From NCBI RefSeq assembly GCF_007859715.1, contig NZ_SJPG01000001.1, forward strand, positions 2,134,728 through 2,198,727: a DNA stretch of 64,000 bases, written 5' to 3'. The position numbers and the translations under genes were made by a program. The notes beneath the pieces were generated by a model. The model was not told the DNA's origin. It did not search any database and worked only from the letters and a program-made list of their open reading frames with translations. Origin of the DNA: Rubinisphaera italica (GTDB lineage: Bacteria > Planctomycetota > Planctomycetia > Planctomycetales > Planctomycetaceae). Shown here one piece after another: positions 1-9,716 of the stretch. The stretch's first letter is position 1. The number at the start of each line of letters is the position of its first letter.

Positions 1-699
1 GTTGGTGGACACGAGGTTCTCTCTCCATGGATTGACGGCATCAATGAGGAAGGACTCTATGTCACCGCGTTCCATGATCCGTGGGGCGTGGGAGGCGAAA
101 CATCTCCTTCGGGAGGCATGGACGTTTCCGGGATCACGATGATTCAATCATTTGGATACATCCTCTCGACGTGTGCGACGGTGGAAGAAGCGAAGCACTT
201 GATTCTTAGAAACCACCTCACGCAGGTTCTGATCAATGCACACGTCTTGATCGCTGATCGCCAAGGGAATGCGACCGCTTTTGAAATTGATCAGAAAACC
301 CAGGCTTATGTTTTTGTGGATCGCAAAGCGGGCGAACCATTCTTCATCACGAACCATCCGTTGCATCTCTTTCCGACTCCAGACACGTTTCCTGAAATCA
401 ACATGGAGGCTGAACACAATTCATTTACTCGCCAGGTTTTGCTGAACGATGCCTACGCAAGACTGAAGCCCCCCTTCAAACGTGAGGATGCCACAAGTTT
501 GACCGATGCGATTCATTGCGCGTTCATTGACGACGAGAAGGCTGAAGCAGGGCCGAAAGAACGCACGCTGATCAATGTGAATGTTGACCTTTCCAAACCG
601 GAGATCGATATCCGTTGGTATCTTGGCGATGTTGGTCCAGTGGCCGGAACGAATCACATCGAAGATCGAATGAGCAACTTCTACACATTTGGGTTTTGA
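1..699 (+). CDS. Ntn hydrolase, C45 / choloylglycine-hydrolase-like (5' end outside window)
   Basis: The frame is open from base 1 to a TGA at 697-699, so only the last 232 codons are visible. The first codons read DGINEEGLYVTAF, the conserved region of Ntn hydrolases of the C45 and linear-amide C-N hydrolase families, followed by a stretch (AHVLIADRQGNATAFE) typical of the second half of that fold. The family uses an N-terminal Cys exposed by autoprocessing to cleave amide bonds; that residue would lie upstream of the window. The downstream dipeptidase and D-aminoacylases suggest a role in peptide or amide catabolism (inference). The substrate cannot be told from sequence. An IS5 element has inserted just after the stop codon. 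Confidence 0.75.
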   Translation, partial: VGGHEVLSPWIDGINEEGLYVTAFHDPWGVGGETSPSGGMDVSGITMIQSFGYILSTCATVEEAKHLILRNHLTQVLINAHVLIADRQGNATAFEIDQKTQAYVFVDRKAGEPFFITNHPLHLFPTPDTFPEINMEAEHNSFTRQVLLNDAYARLKPPFKREDATSLTDAIHCAFIDDEKAEAGPKERTLINVNVDLSKPEIDIRWYLGDVGPVAGTNHIEDRMSNFYTFGF

Positions 700-700
700 T

Positions 701-1631
701 TAGAGGTAGTTTCAAAACCATTTAATTAACGTGAACATGCAGGCGAGTTGAACGAAGCCGAAATAGAGGTGGTCATAGTGTTCGTAGCGGACCGTCAGTC
801 TTCGATGATTGAACAACCAGCTGATGCTTCGTTCGACGCGGTAGCGTCGCTTCAATCGTCGGGCCGCGCGTCCGTCTTGCGTTGCAGGTTTCTTTCGGCT
901 TCGTCGATGGTGACAGATCAACTCGATCTGTTGCAGGCCCAGTCGGTTGCGGAGCGGATCACTGTCGGCGGCCCGATCATACATCAGCCGTGCCGGTTTC
1001 CGATCGAGGGCTCGTTGATCGATGAGCGGTTCAATCAACTTGACTTCCGCCTTGTTGGCACTTGCGATGTCAACGGACAACGGGGTGCCCTGAGAATCCA
1101 CCATCAACATGATTTTCGTTCCCTTGCCTTTCTTCGTGTTGCCGACCGATGCGCCCCCTTTTTAGCAGGAGCAAACGTCCCGTCGGCGATGGCTTCCTCC
1201 CAATCAATCTCGCGAAACTCGTCAAGTTGCCCCAACAAGCGAATCCACGCCTTGCGGAACACGCCCGACTCGGTCCATTCTTTGAGTCGTCGCCAACATG
1301 TTGCAGGACTGGGGTATCGTTCTGGTAAATCTTTCCATCGTGCGCCACTGACCAGTACCCATAACACGCCTTCCAAACATCGCCGAGCGGGCACCCGCGG
1401 GCGTCCTCCGGCGATGGTCATGACTGGCTCGGGAAAGAGGTCTTCGATCAGATTCCATTGCTCATCATTGAGATACGGCTTCGGAGTCGTCCTGGCCCCC
1501 GTTCGATTCCGACCCAAATTGGGCCACATCGGCAGGGTGATTAACATTTGAGTGTCTCCTTTCGGAGGCACTGGTATGCAATTCGCTTGCCAATCCGTTC
1601 ACATTAATCAGAAGTTTTGAAACTACCTCTA
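701..1631 (-). mobile_element. IS5-family insertion sequence (IS427-like)
   Basis: Perfect 18-bp terminal inverted repeats (TAGAGGTAGTTTCAAAAC at 701-718 and its complement at 1614-1631) bound one transposase gene split over two frames. The outermost TA on each side fits a duplicated TA target, which would make the element proper about 703-1629 (927 bp). Size, TA duplication and two-frame transposase match the IS427 group of IS5. It lies between the Ntn hydrolase and the dipeptidase and interrupts neither. Intact ends and gene suggest a recent, possibly active copy. Confidence 0.9.
712..1571 (-). CDS. IS5-family transposase, made by -1 frameshift
   Basis: Two overlapping frames together make a DDE transposase. 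The first (1571 to 1104) has the N-terminal DUF4096-like helical region and the first catalytic Asp in ADGTF. The second (ending at 712) has the second Asp in MYDRAADSD and the Glu in YRVERSISWL. On the coding strand the frames meet at AAAAAGGGGG (complement of 1154-1163). A -1 slip there gives the continuous peptide APAKKGGASVGNTKKGKG, the conserved IS5 sequence, whereas the unslipped frame soon ends. The enzyme cuts and joins the IS ends. Programmed frameshifting is known in this group; a fixed mutation is less likely because the slip site is so well formed. Confidence 0.9.
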
Positions 1632-2134
1632 GTGTGATGATCACCGAGACCAATAAGTACCGTCACCTCGGCGAAGATTCAGTACTTTGACCACAGTCAG
1701 CTCGACTCCGCAAGAGAATGGCTGGCATCCAATACTTAGAGAAATTGGAGGCATTTTACATGGAGCATATTTCCCTTAATCCTACGACGACAAAAGGAAG
1801 CGAACTCTCTTCAGATGAGCAATTCGGCAAGGCTCTAGACGAATCGCTGTTCTCTGCAGATAGCCTGGAAAAAGCGACGGCGATTCTGCGTGAAAACCCG
1901 AGTCTGGATTTGCACAGCCACCTCGGCGTCTGGGAGACGAGAGGAATTGACAAGGTTGGCATGCCACCTTCTGTCTACAAGGGTGACGCTCATCTCAAAG
2001 AGAATCTCGAAGGGATGATTGCCGGCATCAACAAGTGCGCCTACATATGCTTTACAGGCGACTTTCCGCTGATCAACTTTGCCAAGCCAGGACACTGCGG
2101 TAGCCCATGAAAAACGGACAGTGGCGGATTTGTG

Positions 2135-3064
2135 TTAGACGGCCGCTGCAGCCGCCTCGGTTTTCTCGACTCTTCGGTGATCGGCCGTTCGCTTGTGAAA
2201 CTGGCATTCGAAGTCGTTGGGTGAGACGTATTCGAGCGTTTCATGCCGCCGACGTTCGTTGTAGAACATCTCGATGTAGTTGAACACGCTGGCACGAGTA
2301 GACTCCAGATCGGCATAGATCTGATGGTTGGTCCACTCGTACTTCAGGCTCCAGAAGAACCGTTCAGCGACTGCGTTGTCGTAGCAGTTGCCCGTCCTCG
2401 ACATCGAACAAGTGATGCCGAGAGTTCGCAGTGTCCTCTGATACGAATCGCTTGTGTACTGGCAGCCGCGGTCGCTGTGATGCAACAGCTTTGAGCCGTC
2501 AGGACGTCGCTTCTCAATGGCATCCTTGAGAGCCGCCTGAACCAAGTCAGTGGCCAACGAGTGGCTCACAGACCAGCCCACGACCTTGCGGCTGAACAGG
2601 TCCACAACGGCAGCCAGGTAAACCCAGCCGGCTGCCGTGGCCAGGTAGGTTATGTCGGTCACCCACTTCTGGTTGGGAGCCGTTGCAGTGAACTCGCGAT
2701 CGAGCACATTGGCAGCCGGCCGCTTCGACGGATCGACCTGAGTCGTTGTCGGACGGAACACTTTTCGGCCGGTTTTGCTGCGGATTCCCAGCTCTTTCAT
2801 CGCTTTGGCGACCGTGTTTCGACAGGCCGTTTCGAGTTCATCGCGATGCTTGAGTTCCTCAGTGATCTTCCTTGAGCCGTAGATCTCGTCGGTTTCCTGA
2901 TGGACTTGAGCAACGGCTTCGCGCACGCGCAGAGTCCGTTTGGCCCGCTCGCTCTGAGGCCGGTCCAGCGAGTCGTAGTAGCCTGATCGGCTCACCTTCA
3001 GCACTCGACACATCTCAGTGATGGAGAACTCAATCCGATGTTCAGCAATCCAGGCGTACTTCAC
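2135..3064 (-). CDS. IS3-family transposase OrfB (DDE integrase core)
   Basis: 309 residues with an N-terminal HTH_21-like segment (VLKVSRSGYYDSL) and an rve integrase core. The catalytic residues are visible in WVTDITYLAT, HHSDRGCQYTS and DNAVAERFFWSLK, giving the D, D and E of the DDE triad. The start is GTG at 3064, overlapping the orfA stop as GTGA, so translation may be coupled to orfA or joined by frameshifting. It catalyses transposition of its own IS. Confidence 0.92.
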   Translation of the reverse strand: MKYAWIAEHRIEFSITEMCRVLKVSRSGYYDSLDRPQSERAKRTLRVREAVAQVHQETDEIYGSRKITEELKHRDELETACRNTVAKAMKELGIRSKTGRKVFRPTTTQVDPSKRPAANVLDREFTATAPNQKWVTDITYLATAAGWVYLAAVVDLFSRKVVGWSVSHSLATDLVQAALKDAIEKRRPDGSKLLHHSDRGCQYTSDSYQRTLRTLGITCSMSRTGNCYDNAVAERFFWSLKYEWTNHQIYADLESTRASVFNYIEMFYNERRRHETLEYVSPNDFECQFHKRTADHRRVEKTEAAAAAV

Positions 3065-3393
3065 AGCTGATCCTTCGCGAAGTACGCCGTCGCCTTTTCC
3101 AAAATGTCGCGCTCCATTTCGGCTCGCTTGAGTTCCTTGGTCAGCCGCTTGACCTCGGCCTTGAGCTGTTCGACGGATGCGTCCTCACCAATCGGCTCTG
3201 GCTTGGGAGCCAGCTTGTGATACCAGTTCCGGACAGTTTGCTCACACACGCCGACAGCCTTGGCCGCGCCACGGATGGAGTAGTCTTCATCCGTAATCAG
3301 GCGGATGACGTCCTGCTTGAACTCGTCGGTGTACACTCGACGCTTGGGGTCACCAGACGCTTCGGCCGGCGGCTGGAATGGGGCTTTGCTCAT
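3061..3393 (-). CDS. IS3-family transposase OrfA (HTH)
   Basis: 110 residues beginning MSKAPFQPP. The HTH region contains EFKQDVIRLITDEDYSIRG and GVCEQTVRNWYHK, followed by a leucine-zipper-like coiled coil (QLKAEVKRLTKELKRAEMER). This is the usual DNA-binding and dimerising OrfA of IS3 elements. The upstream in-frame extension to 3450 lies in the terminal inverted repeat, so the ATG at 3393 is the likelier start. Confidence 0.88.
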   Translation of the reverse strand: MSKAPFQPPAEASGDPKRRVYTDEFKQDVIRLITDEDYSIRGAAKAVGVCEQTVRNWYHKLAPKPEPIGEDASVEQLKAEVKRLTKELKRAEMERDILEKATAYFAKDQL

Positions 3394-4313
3394 GAATCTC
3401 GAACTTTTCAAAGGGGCAAAAATTATCGCCCGCCACTGTCCGTTTTTCATGGGCTACCGCACACATGGATCGTGACTGGGAAAAAGGTGAGGCATGGCAG
3501 TTCTATCAGCATATGAAAGCCAACCTTGACGAATTACTCGAAATCATGCCCATGGAGGTTGCGAAACACTCCGGCGATATCGATCGCATTTACGAGTCCG
3601 GCAAAGTTGCGTTACTGCTGTCGACCGAGGGCGGCCATATGCTCGAAAACGATGTTTCGCGACTCGAAACGCTTTATGCCGATGGAGTGCGAAAATTCTG
3701 TCCGTTTCACTATGTCAAAAACAACTTGGGGGACAACGGACAAGATGAACCGCACTTTGGGGGGCTCACACCACTCGGTCGAGAGGCGATCGTCGAGGCA
3801 AGCCGGTTGGGAATGGTTATCGATTGTGCGCATGCATCATTCGAAAGTGCATACCAAATTGCGGAATTATCAACTGGACCAATCACCTTCAGCCATGGAT
3901 TCATGAAGTACAACTCGAAGCGTTTTGGTTCCTATCTCTACGATTTCCCTCGATTCATGTCAAAAGACTACGCCTTTCTTATTGCGCAAACGGGAGGTGT
4001 CATCGGCACATGGGCAGTTGCACCGTTCGCCGGAAACGTTGGCAGTGCTGAAGCATTCGTAGAGGCGGTGATGAAGTTGGCAGATACCGTTGGAATCGAT
4101 CATGTTGCGTGGGCGACCGACTATATCTCAGGTGGCATGCCAGCGTGGTTCCCAGACTTCACCGATCTCCCCAAGCTTTGTGCGATGCTGCTCGAAGGCG
4201 GATTCTCTGACCAGGATCTGGCCAAATTCATCGGCGGTAACGCGATCCGCGTTCACCAACAGATCACGGGGCAATAGTCGATCGACTTTCCGGCCAGAAT
4301 AGGAATAGAAACT

Positions 4314-6128
4314 ATGTTGAAAACTGTCGTCATTGTTTTTGCGATCAGTCTTTTCCCGATCAACATCATCATGGCCGCCGACTACGACCTTGTGATTCTC
4401 AACGGTCGCGTGATGGACCCGGAGACAAAACTCGACGCCGTTCGAAATGTTGGCATCAAGGATGGCAAGATCTCCGCTATCACAACCGAGTCCATCAAAG
4501 GGAAAGAGACCATCGATGCTAGTGGCCATGTCGTCGCCCCCGGTTTCATCGATACACACTACCATGCACTGGACGGACTCGCTGTTCGGCTTGCATTAAG
4601 AGATGGCGTGACAACGGGCATGGATTTGGAATGGGGCGCGCTGAACATTGACGCATGGTATGCCGCGAAGAAAAACAAATGGCCCATGAATTACGGTACT
4701 GGGATCAGTCACGAAGGGGCTCGGATGATCGTCCACGATCGGCTCGAACTCAACGACCCCGTCGATGCCACAACAGTCGCAGAGTTAAGAGCCGAAGCAG
4801 GCAAGGATGGCGTTATCGGGTGGTCGGAAACTCGCAGCAATATTGAGCAAATGAACCGCATTTCCAAAATCCTTGACGAAGGTCTCCGTCAGGGCGCTAT
4901 CGGAGTCTCTTCAACCGTTGGTTATATGCGGACTGGCGTCACCACTTACGAGATGTTTGAAGCCCAACGTGCCGCCGCTCGATACGGCAGACTAACGGCT
5001 GCACATCCTCGTTTTCATCCCTCATCGCAAACGCCAACGGAATCCCCGCTTGGATTCGACGAGTTGTTCACGAATGCCTTCCTGTTAGGTGCTCCGATGA
5101 TCTATTGCCACGACAATGACTACGGTTGGTGGGAGATCGAAGAGAAACTGCAAATGGCTCGGGCAAAAGGGCTAAATATGTGGTCGGAGTATTATCCTTA
5201 CACGGCTGGTTCAACAACAATTGGTGCCGAGTTCTTCCGACCTGACTCATGGGAAAAGGGAATGGGCTATAAATACGAAGAGACACTTTATGATCCCTCG
5301 CAGGACAAATTTCTGAATAAGGATGAGTATCTCGACCTTGCCAAGAGTGATCCAGCACGAACGATTGTCTGCTTCATACCACCGCGTAAGGAATGGCTCC
5401 CTTTCTGGTTAAAAACGCCTCACATGGCGGTCGGTGCTGATTCAATGTGGTCGGGACTCTCTTGGGATGACAAGTACGAGGAATACAAAGGGCATCCGCG
5501 AACCGCAGGTTGCCATGGAAAGGTCTTGCGATTGGGACGGCAATACAACGTGCCCTTGATGTTCAGCCTGGCCCAATTTAGTTATTGGCCAGCGAAGCAC
5601 CTCGGTGATGCTGGTGTGGACGCGATGAAAGTCCGAGGGCGTTTACAGGTTGGTATGGTTGCTGACATCGTTATTTTTGATTCCAAAAATGCCAAGGACA
5701 ATGCGACTTACAAGGCAGGCGAACAGGGGCTGCCCACAACCGGGATTCCCTACGTGGTGGTTAACGGGAACATGGTGGTTAAGGATTCCAAATTCCAGAA
5801 AGTTTGGGCAGGAGAGCCGATTCGTTATCCGGTTGAAACTCAAGGGAGGTTTACTCCGGCATCGAAGAAACAGTGGTTGAAGAGTCACACAATTGACTCC
5901 GGTGGAATCAAGCCGAATGTGAAACCGATGGCAAACTCAAAGGCAGGACTGAAAGAGTCCACGGGTTCGAAAGAAACTGCTTCATCCGAATTGCGCAATC
6001 TCCACTCCCCCTCTTGGTTCGCAGGTCGGCTTCCCAAAAACGCTGATTTCTGTTGCGAATACCACATGCTGCTCGCACGAATCGAAAAGCGAAAGACCAC
6101 AGATCGCCCAAGCAACGCCCGACCATAG
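4314..6128 (+). CDS. N-acyl-D-amino-acid deacylase-like amidohydrolase, exported
   Basis: 604 residues with an N-terminal signal peptide ending near IIMAADYD. The start of an amidohydrolase beta-sandwich (DLVILNGRVMDPETKLD) leads to the metal motif APGFIDTHYH, and the barrel closes with a GADSMW Asp motif and the C-terminal strands RLQVGMVADIVIFD. The architecture matches D-aminoacylase / dihydroorotase-like metal hydrolases that deacylate N-acyl-D-amino acids. AGGA lies upstream of the ATG. The last 70 residues have no clear family counterpart. The gene follows the dipeptidase and precedes a paralogue in the same direction 8 bp downstream, so they are probably co-transcribed. The exact substrate is unknown. 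Confidence 0.82.
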   Translation: MLKTVVIVFAISLFPINIIMAADYDLVILNGRVMDPETKLDAVRNVGIKDGKISAITTESIKGKETIDASGHVVAPGFIDTHYHALDGLAVRLALRDGVTTGMDLEWGALNIDAWYAAKKNKWPMNYGTGISHEGARMIVHDRLELNDPVDATTVAELRAEAGKDGVIGWSETRSNIEQMNRISKILDEGLRQGAIGVSSTVGYMRTGVTTYEMFEAQRAAARYGRLTAAHPRFHPSSQTPTESPLGFDELFTNAFLLGAPMIYCHDNDYGWWEIEEKLQMARAKGLNMWSEYYPYTAGSTTIGAEFFRPDSWEKGMGYKYEETLYDPSQDKFLNKDEYLDLAKSDPARTIVCFIPPRKEWLPFWLKTPHMAVGADSMWSGLSWDDKYEEYKGHPRTAGCHGKVLRLGRQYNVPLMFSLAQFSYWPAKHLGDAGVDAMKVRGRLQVGMVADIVIFDSKNAKDNATYKAGEQGLPTTGIPYVVVNGNMVVKDSKFQKVWAGEPIRYPVETQGRFTPASKKQWLKSHTIDSGGIKPNVKPMANSKAGLKESTGSKETASSELRNLHSPSWFAGRLPKNADFCCEYHMLLARIEKRKTTDRPSNARP

Positions 6129-6136
6129 GAAACAAT

Positions 6137-7738
6137 ATGCGTCTTCACATGCACAACATTCGAATTGGCTCAATCGCGTCAATTTCAAAACAGCTTCACT
6201 TCTTTATTCTTGCAATCCTGCTTTCCAGCGGAGCTTCAACGAACGCCGCTGACTACGATCTTGTGATTCTCAACGGTCGTGTGATGGACCCGGAGACAAA
6301 GCTCGACGCTGTTCGAAATGTCGGCATCAAGGATGGCAAGATCACCACCATTACTGATGAGTCAATTCAAGGAACCAATTCGATCGATGCAAAGGGGCTG
6401 GTCGTGGCTCCCGGATTTCTCGACATGCATCACCATAATGTTGCAGTACCCTTCGGGCAGAAACTCGCACTGCGAGATGGCGTCACGACTCCCATGGAAT
6501 TGGAACTCGGCGTCTACGAAGTCGACAAGTGGTATGCCGCTCTCAAGGGGAAATCGCAGTCGAACTACGGCGTTTCGGTCGGCACCATGCCGATCCGCGA
6601 AACGATCTTCAACCCGAAGTTCAAGACCAAGTTTGCGGGCGACATTCTTTACGATATGCAGATTCCCAAAGAAACTCGGACATCGATGGCCTGGTCAAAA
6701 ACGATCGCTACAACCAAAGATATGGTTCGATTCCGCAAGATGTTGGAAGAGGGGTTGGATGCAGGAGCGATCGCGATTGGTCACGTGCCCGGTTATATGG
6801 TCAGCGGAGTGACCAATGAAGAATCGACCATCGCCCAGCAGTTGGCTGGAAAACACAAAACGTTCGTGGCACTTCATGGCCGGTACTCCAGCCAGATGCC
6901 ACCAGCCAGTGGGATTCTTGGCACCTATGAGATGATGGCTCCACAAGCGACTTACGGTGGAGGGTTGGTTGTTCAGCACATCACGGCACAAACTCTGGCT
7001 GATACGCCGTTCGCTTTGCGGATGATCGATGACGCCCGGTCTCGTGGGACTCATGTCATCGCAGAGATCTATCCTTACGATTATGGCGGGACAATTGTCG
7101 GTGCCGACTATCTTCACCCGGACAACTACCAACGCAACATGAAACGCGATTACAAAGACATCATCGAAGTATCTACACTCAAACCGCTCACCAAAGAACG
7201 GTATGAAGAGTTAGTGAAGACCGCTCCGGGCACATCGGTGATGTTCTACAATGCCACCGAGCAGACCGTTTACGACGGCTTGGCCCATCCAAGCACCGTG
7301 CTTGGCAGCGATGCGTTTGCATATTCCTTGAAAGCCGGCGGACCGGCGATCGAATGGGACACACCCTACGATGGCGTGAATGGGCACCCGCGCGGTGCCG
7401 GGGCGCATGCACGGTTGCTGCGACTGGTGCGTGAAGAGAAGGTCGATATTCCCTTGATGTTGGCTATTTCAAAAATGTCCTACACGATTGCCAGATTCAT
7501 GCAGGACAACGGCGTGCAACAGATGGCAAAGAAGGGGCGAATTCAGGTCGGCTGCGATGCCGACATCACGCTCTTCGATCCAAAGACCGTAATAGATAAT
7601 TCGACGATGAAGAACGGCGGCTTGCCTTCCACGGGGATTCCGTACGTCATTGTCAACGGCACGGTTGTCGTGAAGGATTCGAAGGTTTTGAAAGGCGTTT
7701 ATCCCGGACAACCGGTCCGACGGGCGATTCGTGATTAG
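6137..7738 (+). CDS. N-acyl-D-amino-acid deacylase-like amidohydrolase (paralogue)
   Basis: 533 residues starting MRLHMHNIRIG, with a signal peptide ending near TNAADYD. The mature N-terminus, up to the GIKDGKI segment, is identical in protein and nearly identical in DNA to the upstream paralogue, while later parts have diverged. The metal motif is APGFLDMHHH and the late Asp lies in VLGSDAF. The C-terminal strands read RIQVGCDADITLFD. A longer frame from 6053 overlaps the previous gene. The ATG at 6137 has AGGA six bases upstream and directly precedes the signal peptide, so it is preferred. The role is hydrolysis of N-acyl-D-amino acids or a related amide (family inference). Confidence 0.82.
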   Translation: MRLHMHNIRIGSIASISKQLHFFILAILLSSGASTNAADYDLVILNGRVMDPETKLDAVRNVGIKDGKITTITDESIQGTNSIDAKGLVVAPGFLDMHHHNVAVPFGQKLALRDGVTTPMELELGVYEVDKWYAALKGKSQSNYGVSVGTMPIRETIFNPKFKTKFAGDILYDMQIPKETRTSMAWSKTIATTKDMVRFRKMLEEGLDAGAIAIGHVPGYMVSGVTNEESTIAQQLAGKHKTFVALHGRYSSQMPPASGILGTYEMMAPQATYGGGLVVQHITAQTLADTPFALRMIDDARSRGTHVIAEIYPYDYGGTIVGADYLHPDNYQRNMKRDYKDIIEVSTLKPLTKERYEELVKTAPGTSVMFYNATEQTVYDGLAHPSTVLGSDAFAYSLKAGGPAIEWDTPYDGVNGHPRGAGAHARLLRLVREEKVDIPLMLAISKMSYTIARFMQDNGVQQMAKKGRIQVGCDADITLFDPKTVIDNSTMKNGGLPSTGIPYVIVNGTVVVKDSKVLKGVYPGQPVRRAIRD

Positions 7739-8796
7739 CGGATTCGTTCACCGCATAGCATTGCGACTTCTTTACAATTGAATCCTGCCACATGGCATCG
7801 AGAAACATCGATGTTATCCTCAGCTTAAATTTCATTTGGATGCCGACCATTGCCTCAACCAATTGGGCATTCTCTTCTCTTTCAGAGAGAAGTTCAATGG
7901 TTGTTTTTCCACAGTCATGACTTTTCCCAGTCGAAGACTAACGGGATTGACCTGTATCAGGTGAATGCAAAAAAGTCTCGGCAACACGTCACTCATTCCA
8001 GGATTCCTATGAACTGAGGTTGCATCAGCCTCCAGCACGACGGAATTGTCGTTCGAGACAGCGGTGGTTTCCACCGACCGCAGTTCGGTTACGTGAAAAT
8101 CGTAGTCAAGGTGATGACATCCGGCAGTTCGCGAATGGCTCTGGTCGTGACTAATGACGAACCGGCCGATGCTACTAAAAAGTTTGCGGCTGCGGCCACG
8201 CCCTCTTGTGCATTTTCGACGCATCGGCCGATGAATCCGAAGGGTCCGAGAGATTTGGCCAAGCTGCATCGGTCTGTTTGACTGACGCTGATTCGGAACA
8301 GAGGAAAGTGTGTCATACCTCTGTCTCGTAGCGACTTCTTGAATGCTCTGAGGTCATCGCCAACTACGCGACAAGACCCTGCGTTCGAAGTTTGCTTCCG
8401 ACGCACGGTCGTCACAATGCTTAGGCATTGACCGTTTCTTTGACAGTTGTTTTTCAGCTGTGCGAACATCTTATTTAATGGCATGGGCTAATCAGTCATC
8501 ATTCACCTTTTTTCTACATGATGAGCAAGATTCGCAATGGCTGCTGTCCACCATGTCCGTTTCCGACGATCATTTCTTCGCCAACCAAATAAGAAATCTG
8601 AATCGTGAGCACAAGCTGCGTACTTTCGCCTGATGGAGCCAACTCGACTGAAATTAGCGATGCTGATAGAGTGGAATCGTCAAGGGAGACACGCTCGCAA
8701 AGCAACAGACGCAGCGGCGAGTGAGTGAAGTGTTTCTGATTAAGGGCGTGGATGCGCCACACAAGGCGACGGATGTGCTGGCTAGAAAGGCACTTA
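7739..8796. other. Long non-coding stretch
   Basis: About 1 kb without a convincing gene. Short open frames exist on both strands but match no family and overlap each other. It contains one copy of a 144-bp dispersed repeat (8021-8164), whose second copy is at 15769. It probably holds decayed accessory DNA and the promoter of the downstream regulator. Confidence 0.55.
8021..8164. repeat. 144-bp dispersed repeat, copy 1
   Basis: The stretch from TGCATCAGCC to GACGAACCG closely matches 15769-15912 in the same orientation. The longest identical part covers GTGATGACATCCGGCAGTTC and the following 30 bases. Neither copy lies in a convincing gene. Confidence 0.85.
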
Positions 8797-9573
8797 ATGA
8801 CCAACAATTCGAAGGCGACGTTTGGCCAGCTGCTAAAGTTGTGGCGCAAGAAGGCATCCTTGAGTCAGCAACAGTTAGCACTTACTGCAGGCACTACGCC
8901 TCGGCACCTGTCCTTTATTGAAACCGGTCGGTCACGCCCAGGGCGTAGTATTGTGTTGCGTCTAGGGCAGGCACTCGACCTTCCCCTTCGAAACAGAAAT
9001 GCGCTGCTGGTGGCCGCGGGCTTTGCTCCTAGCTTCCCTGAACGAGACCTGCAAGATGAGCTAACGCAGCCATATTTCAGGGCCGTGAAATCGATCCTTG
9101 AACATCACGAGCCGAATCCCGGTGCTGCATTCAATTCGCTGGGGGCCATCGTGTTGGCTAATAGACCATTCCGCAAGATGTTTCCGGAGTGCCTAAAGCT
9201 GTCCCCAGAGCAGGCGGTGGATACATTCTTCTCGCCGGGGCCATATCGGGACCGCATGGAGAACTGGGCAGAGGTGGCATGGGCGTGGATAGATCGGCAG
9301 CACCATGAAGTCGCCCGCACAGACAATGTCGAGCTTGCCCGTTTGGTTGAGCGGGCATTGGACCACATGATCGATGTGGAACGGCCCGAGCCTTCGGAAG
9401 GCGGACCAGAAGTAATCGGCCCCCGTTTCCGAGTCGGTGACCGGGTAATTACAACGTTCTTCACCGTAATGAAGATAGAATCTGCACTAGAGATTGCTCT
9501 CAGTGAATTACGTATTGAGTTGCTCTTTCCACTCGATGTTGCGTCCGCTGAGTTCTTTCAAAATCTCGGATAG
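8797..9573 (+). CDS. XRE-family regulator with MmyB-like ligand domain
   Basis: 258 residues. The N-terminal HTH contains FGQLLKLWRKKASLSQQQLA and TPRHLSFIETGRSRPGR, the signature of XRE regulators paired with a C-terminal MmyB-like PAS-type ligand domain. That domain is seen in VAAGFAPSFPE, LGAIVLANRPF and the late GPRFRVGDRVITTFFTV. Such proteins act as ligand-responsive repressors or activators. The ATG at 8797 has AAAGG six bases upstream and begins immediately before the HTH; the frame is open further upstream but without homology. It heads a run of same-strand accessory genes, and its target is unknown. Confidence 0.85.
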   Translation: MTNNSKATFGQLLKLWRKKASLSQQQLALTAGTTPRHLSFIETGRSRPGRSIVLRLGQALDLPLRNRNALLVAAGFAPSFPERDLQDELTQPYFRAVKSILEHHEPNPGAAFNSLGAIVLANRPFRKMFPECLKLSPEQAVDTFFSPGPYRDRMENWAEVAWAWIDRQHHEVARTDNVELARLVERALDHMIDVERPEPSEGGPEVIGPRFRVGDRVITTFFTVMKIESALEIALSELRIELLFPLDVASAEFFQNLG

Positions 9574-9653
9574 TCCAGCGTGCCTGGCCCACAAACACGC
9601 CAGCATTCCCTAATCGGGAATTGCGTAGAGTCCAACGCTTAGCGATAAAGACG

Positions 9654-9682
9654 CCCCGTGACGGTCGTTTACCATCACGGGG
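9654..9682. terminator. Inverted repeat between XRE and DinB genes
   Basis: CCCCGTGA (9654-9661) and TCACGGGG (9675-9682) form an 8-bp perfect stem with a 13-nt loop, 80 bp after the XRE stop. It may act as a terminator or structured leader. There is no strong T-tract. Confidence 0.5.
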
Positions 9683-9716
9683 TTTCCGCTACGCATATTT
9701 TAATCGAGTTAACGAA

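Larger units (their letters stand above)
2096..3461 (-). mobile_element. IS3-family insertion sequence
   Basis: The element runs from TGCGGTAGCCC at 2096 to GGGCTACCGCA at 3461 (1,366 bp) with perfect 32-bp terminal inverted repeats (2096-2127 and 3430-3461). It has TG...CA ends and a 3-bp CAC target duplication (2093-2095 and 3462-3464). It carries overlapping orfA and orfB on the minus strand. All IS3 hallmarks are intact, so transposition was probably recent. Insertion inactivates the membrane dipeptidase gene. Confidence 0.95.
1760..4277 (+). pseudogene. Membrane dipeptidase (peptidase M19), split by IS3 element
   Basis: The N-terminal part (1760-2095) and C-terminal part (3465-4277) are separated by an IS3-family element. 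Removing the IS and one CAC target copy restores a single frame of about 396 codons, reading ...AKPGH-MDRDWEK.... M19 features are visible: DLHSH near the N-terminus (metal site), STEGGHML, the region LTPLGREAIVEASRLGM with IDCAH, and the DHVAWATDYISGG motif. The family are zinc dipeptidases that accept D-amino acids at the C-terminal position. I prefer the ATG at 1760, preceded by GGAGG with 8 nt spacing, over 1718. The C-terminal half still has an ATG at 3465 but lacks the DLHSH metal site, so it should be inactive. Confidence 0.9.

Noticed and set aside
712..1571. Two independent IS5 genes
   Set aside because: Neither frame alone encodes a full DDE triad; the slippery site joins them.
6053..6136. 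Upstream start for the second deacylase
   Set aside because: Would overlap the previous gene and put 28 charged residues before the signal peptide; ATG 6137 is better.
8093..8281. Small protein gene with relative at 15841-16023
   Set aside because: The similarity is explained by the 144-bp DNA repeat; the peptides diverge outside it and no family match or start signal supports them.
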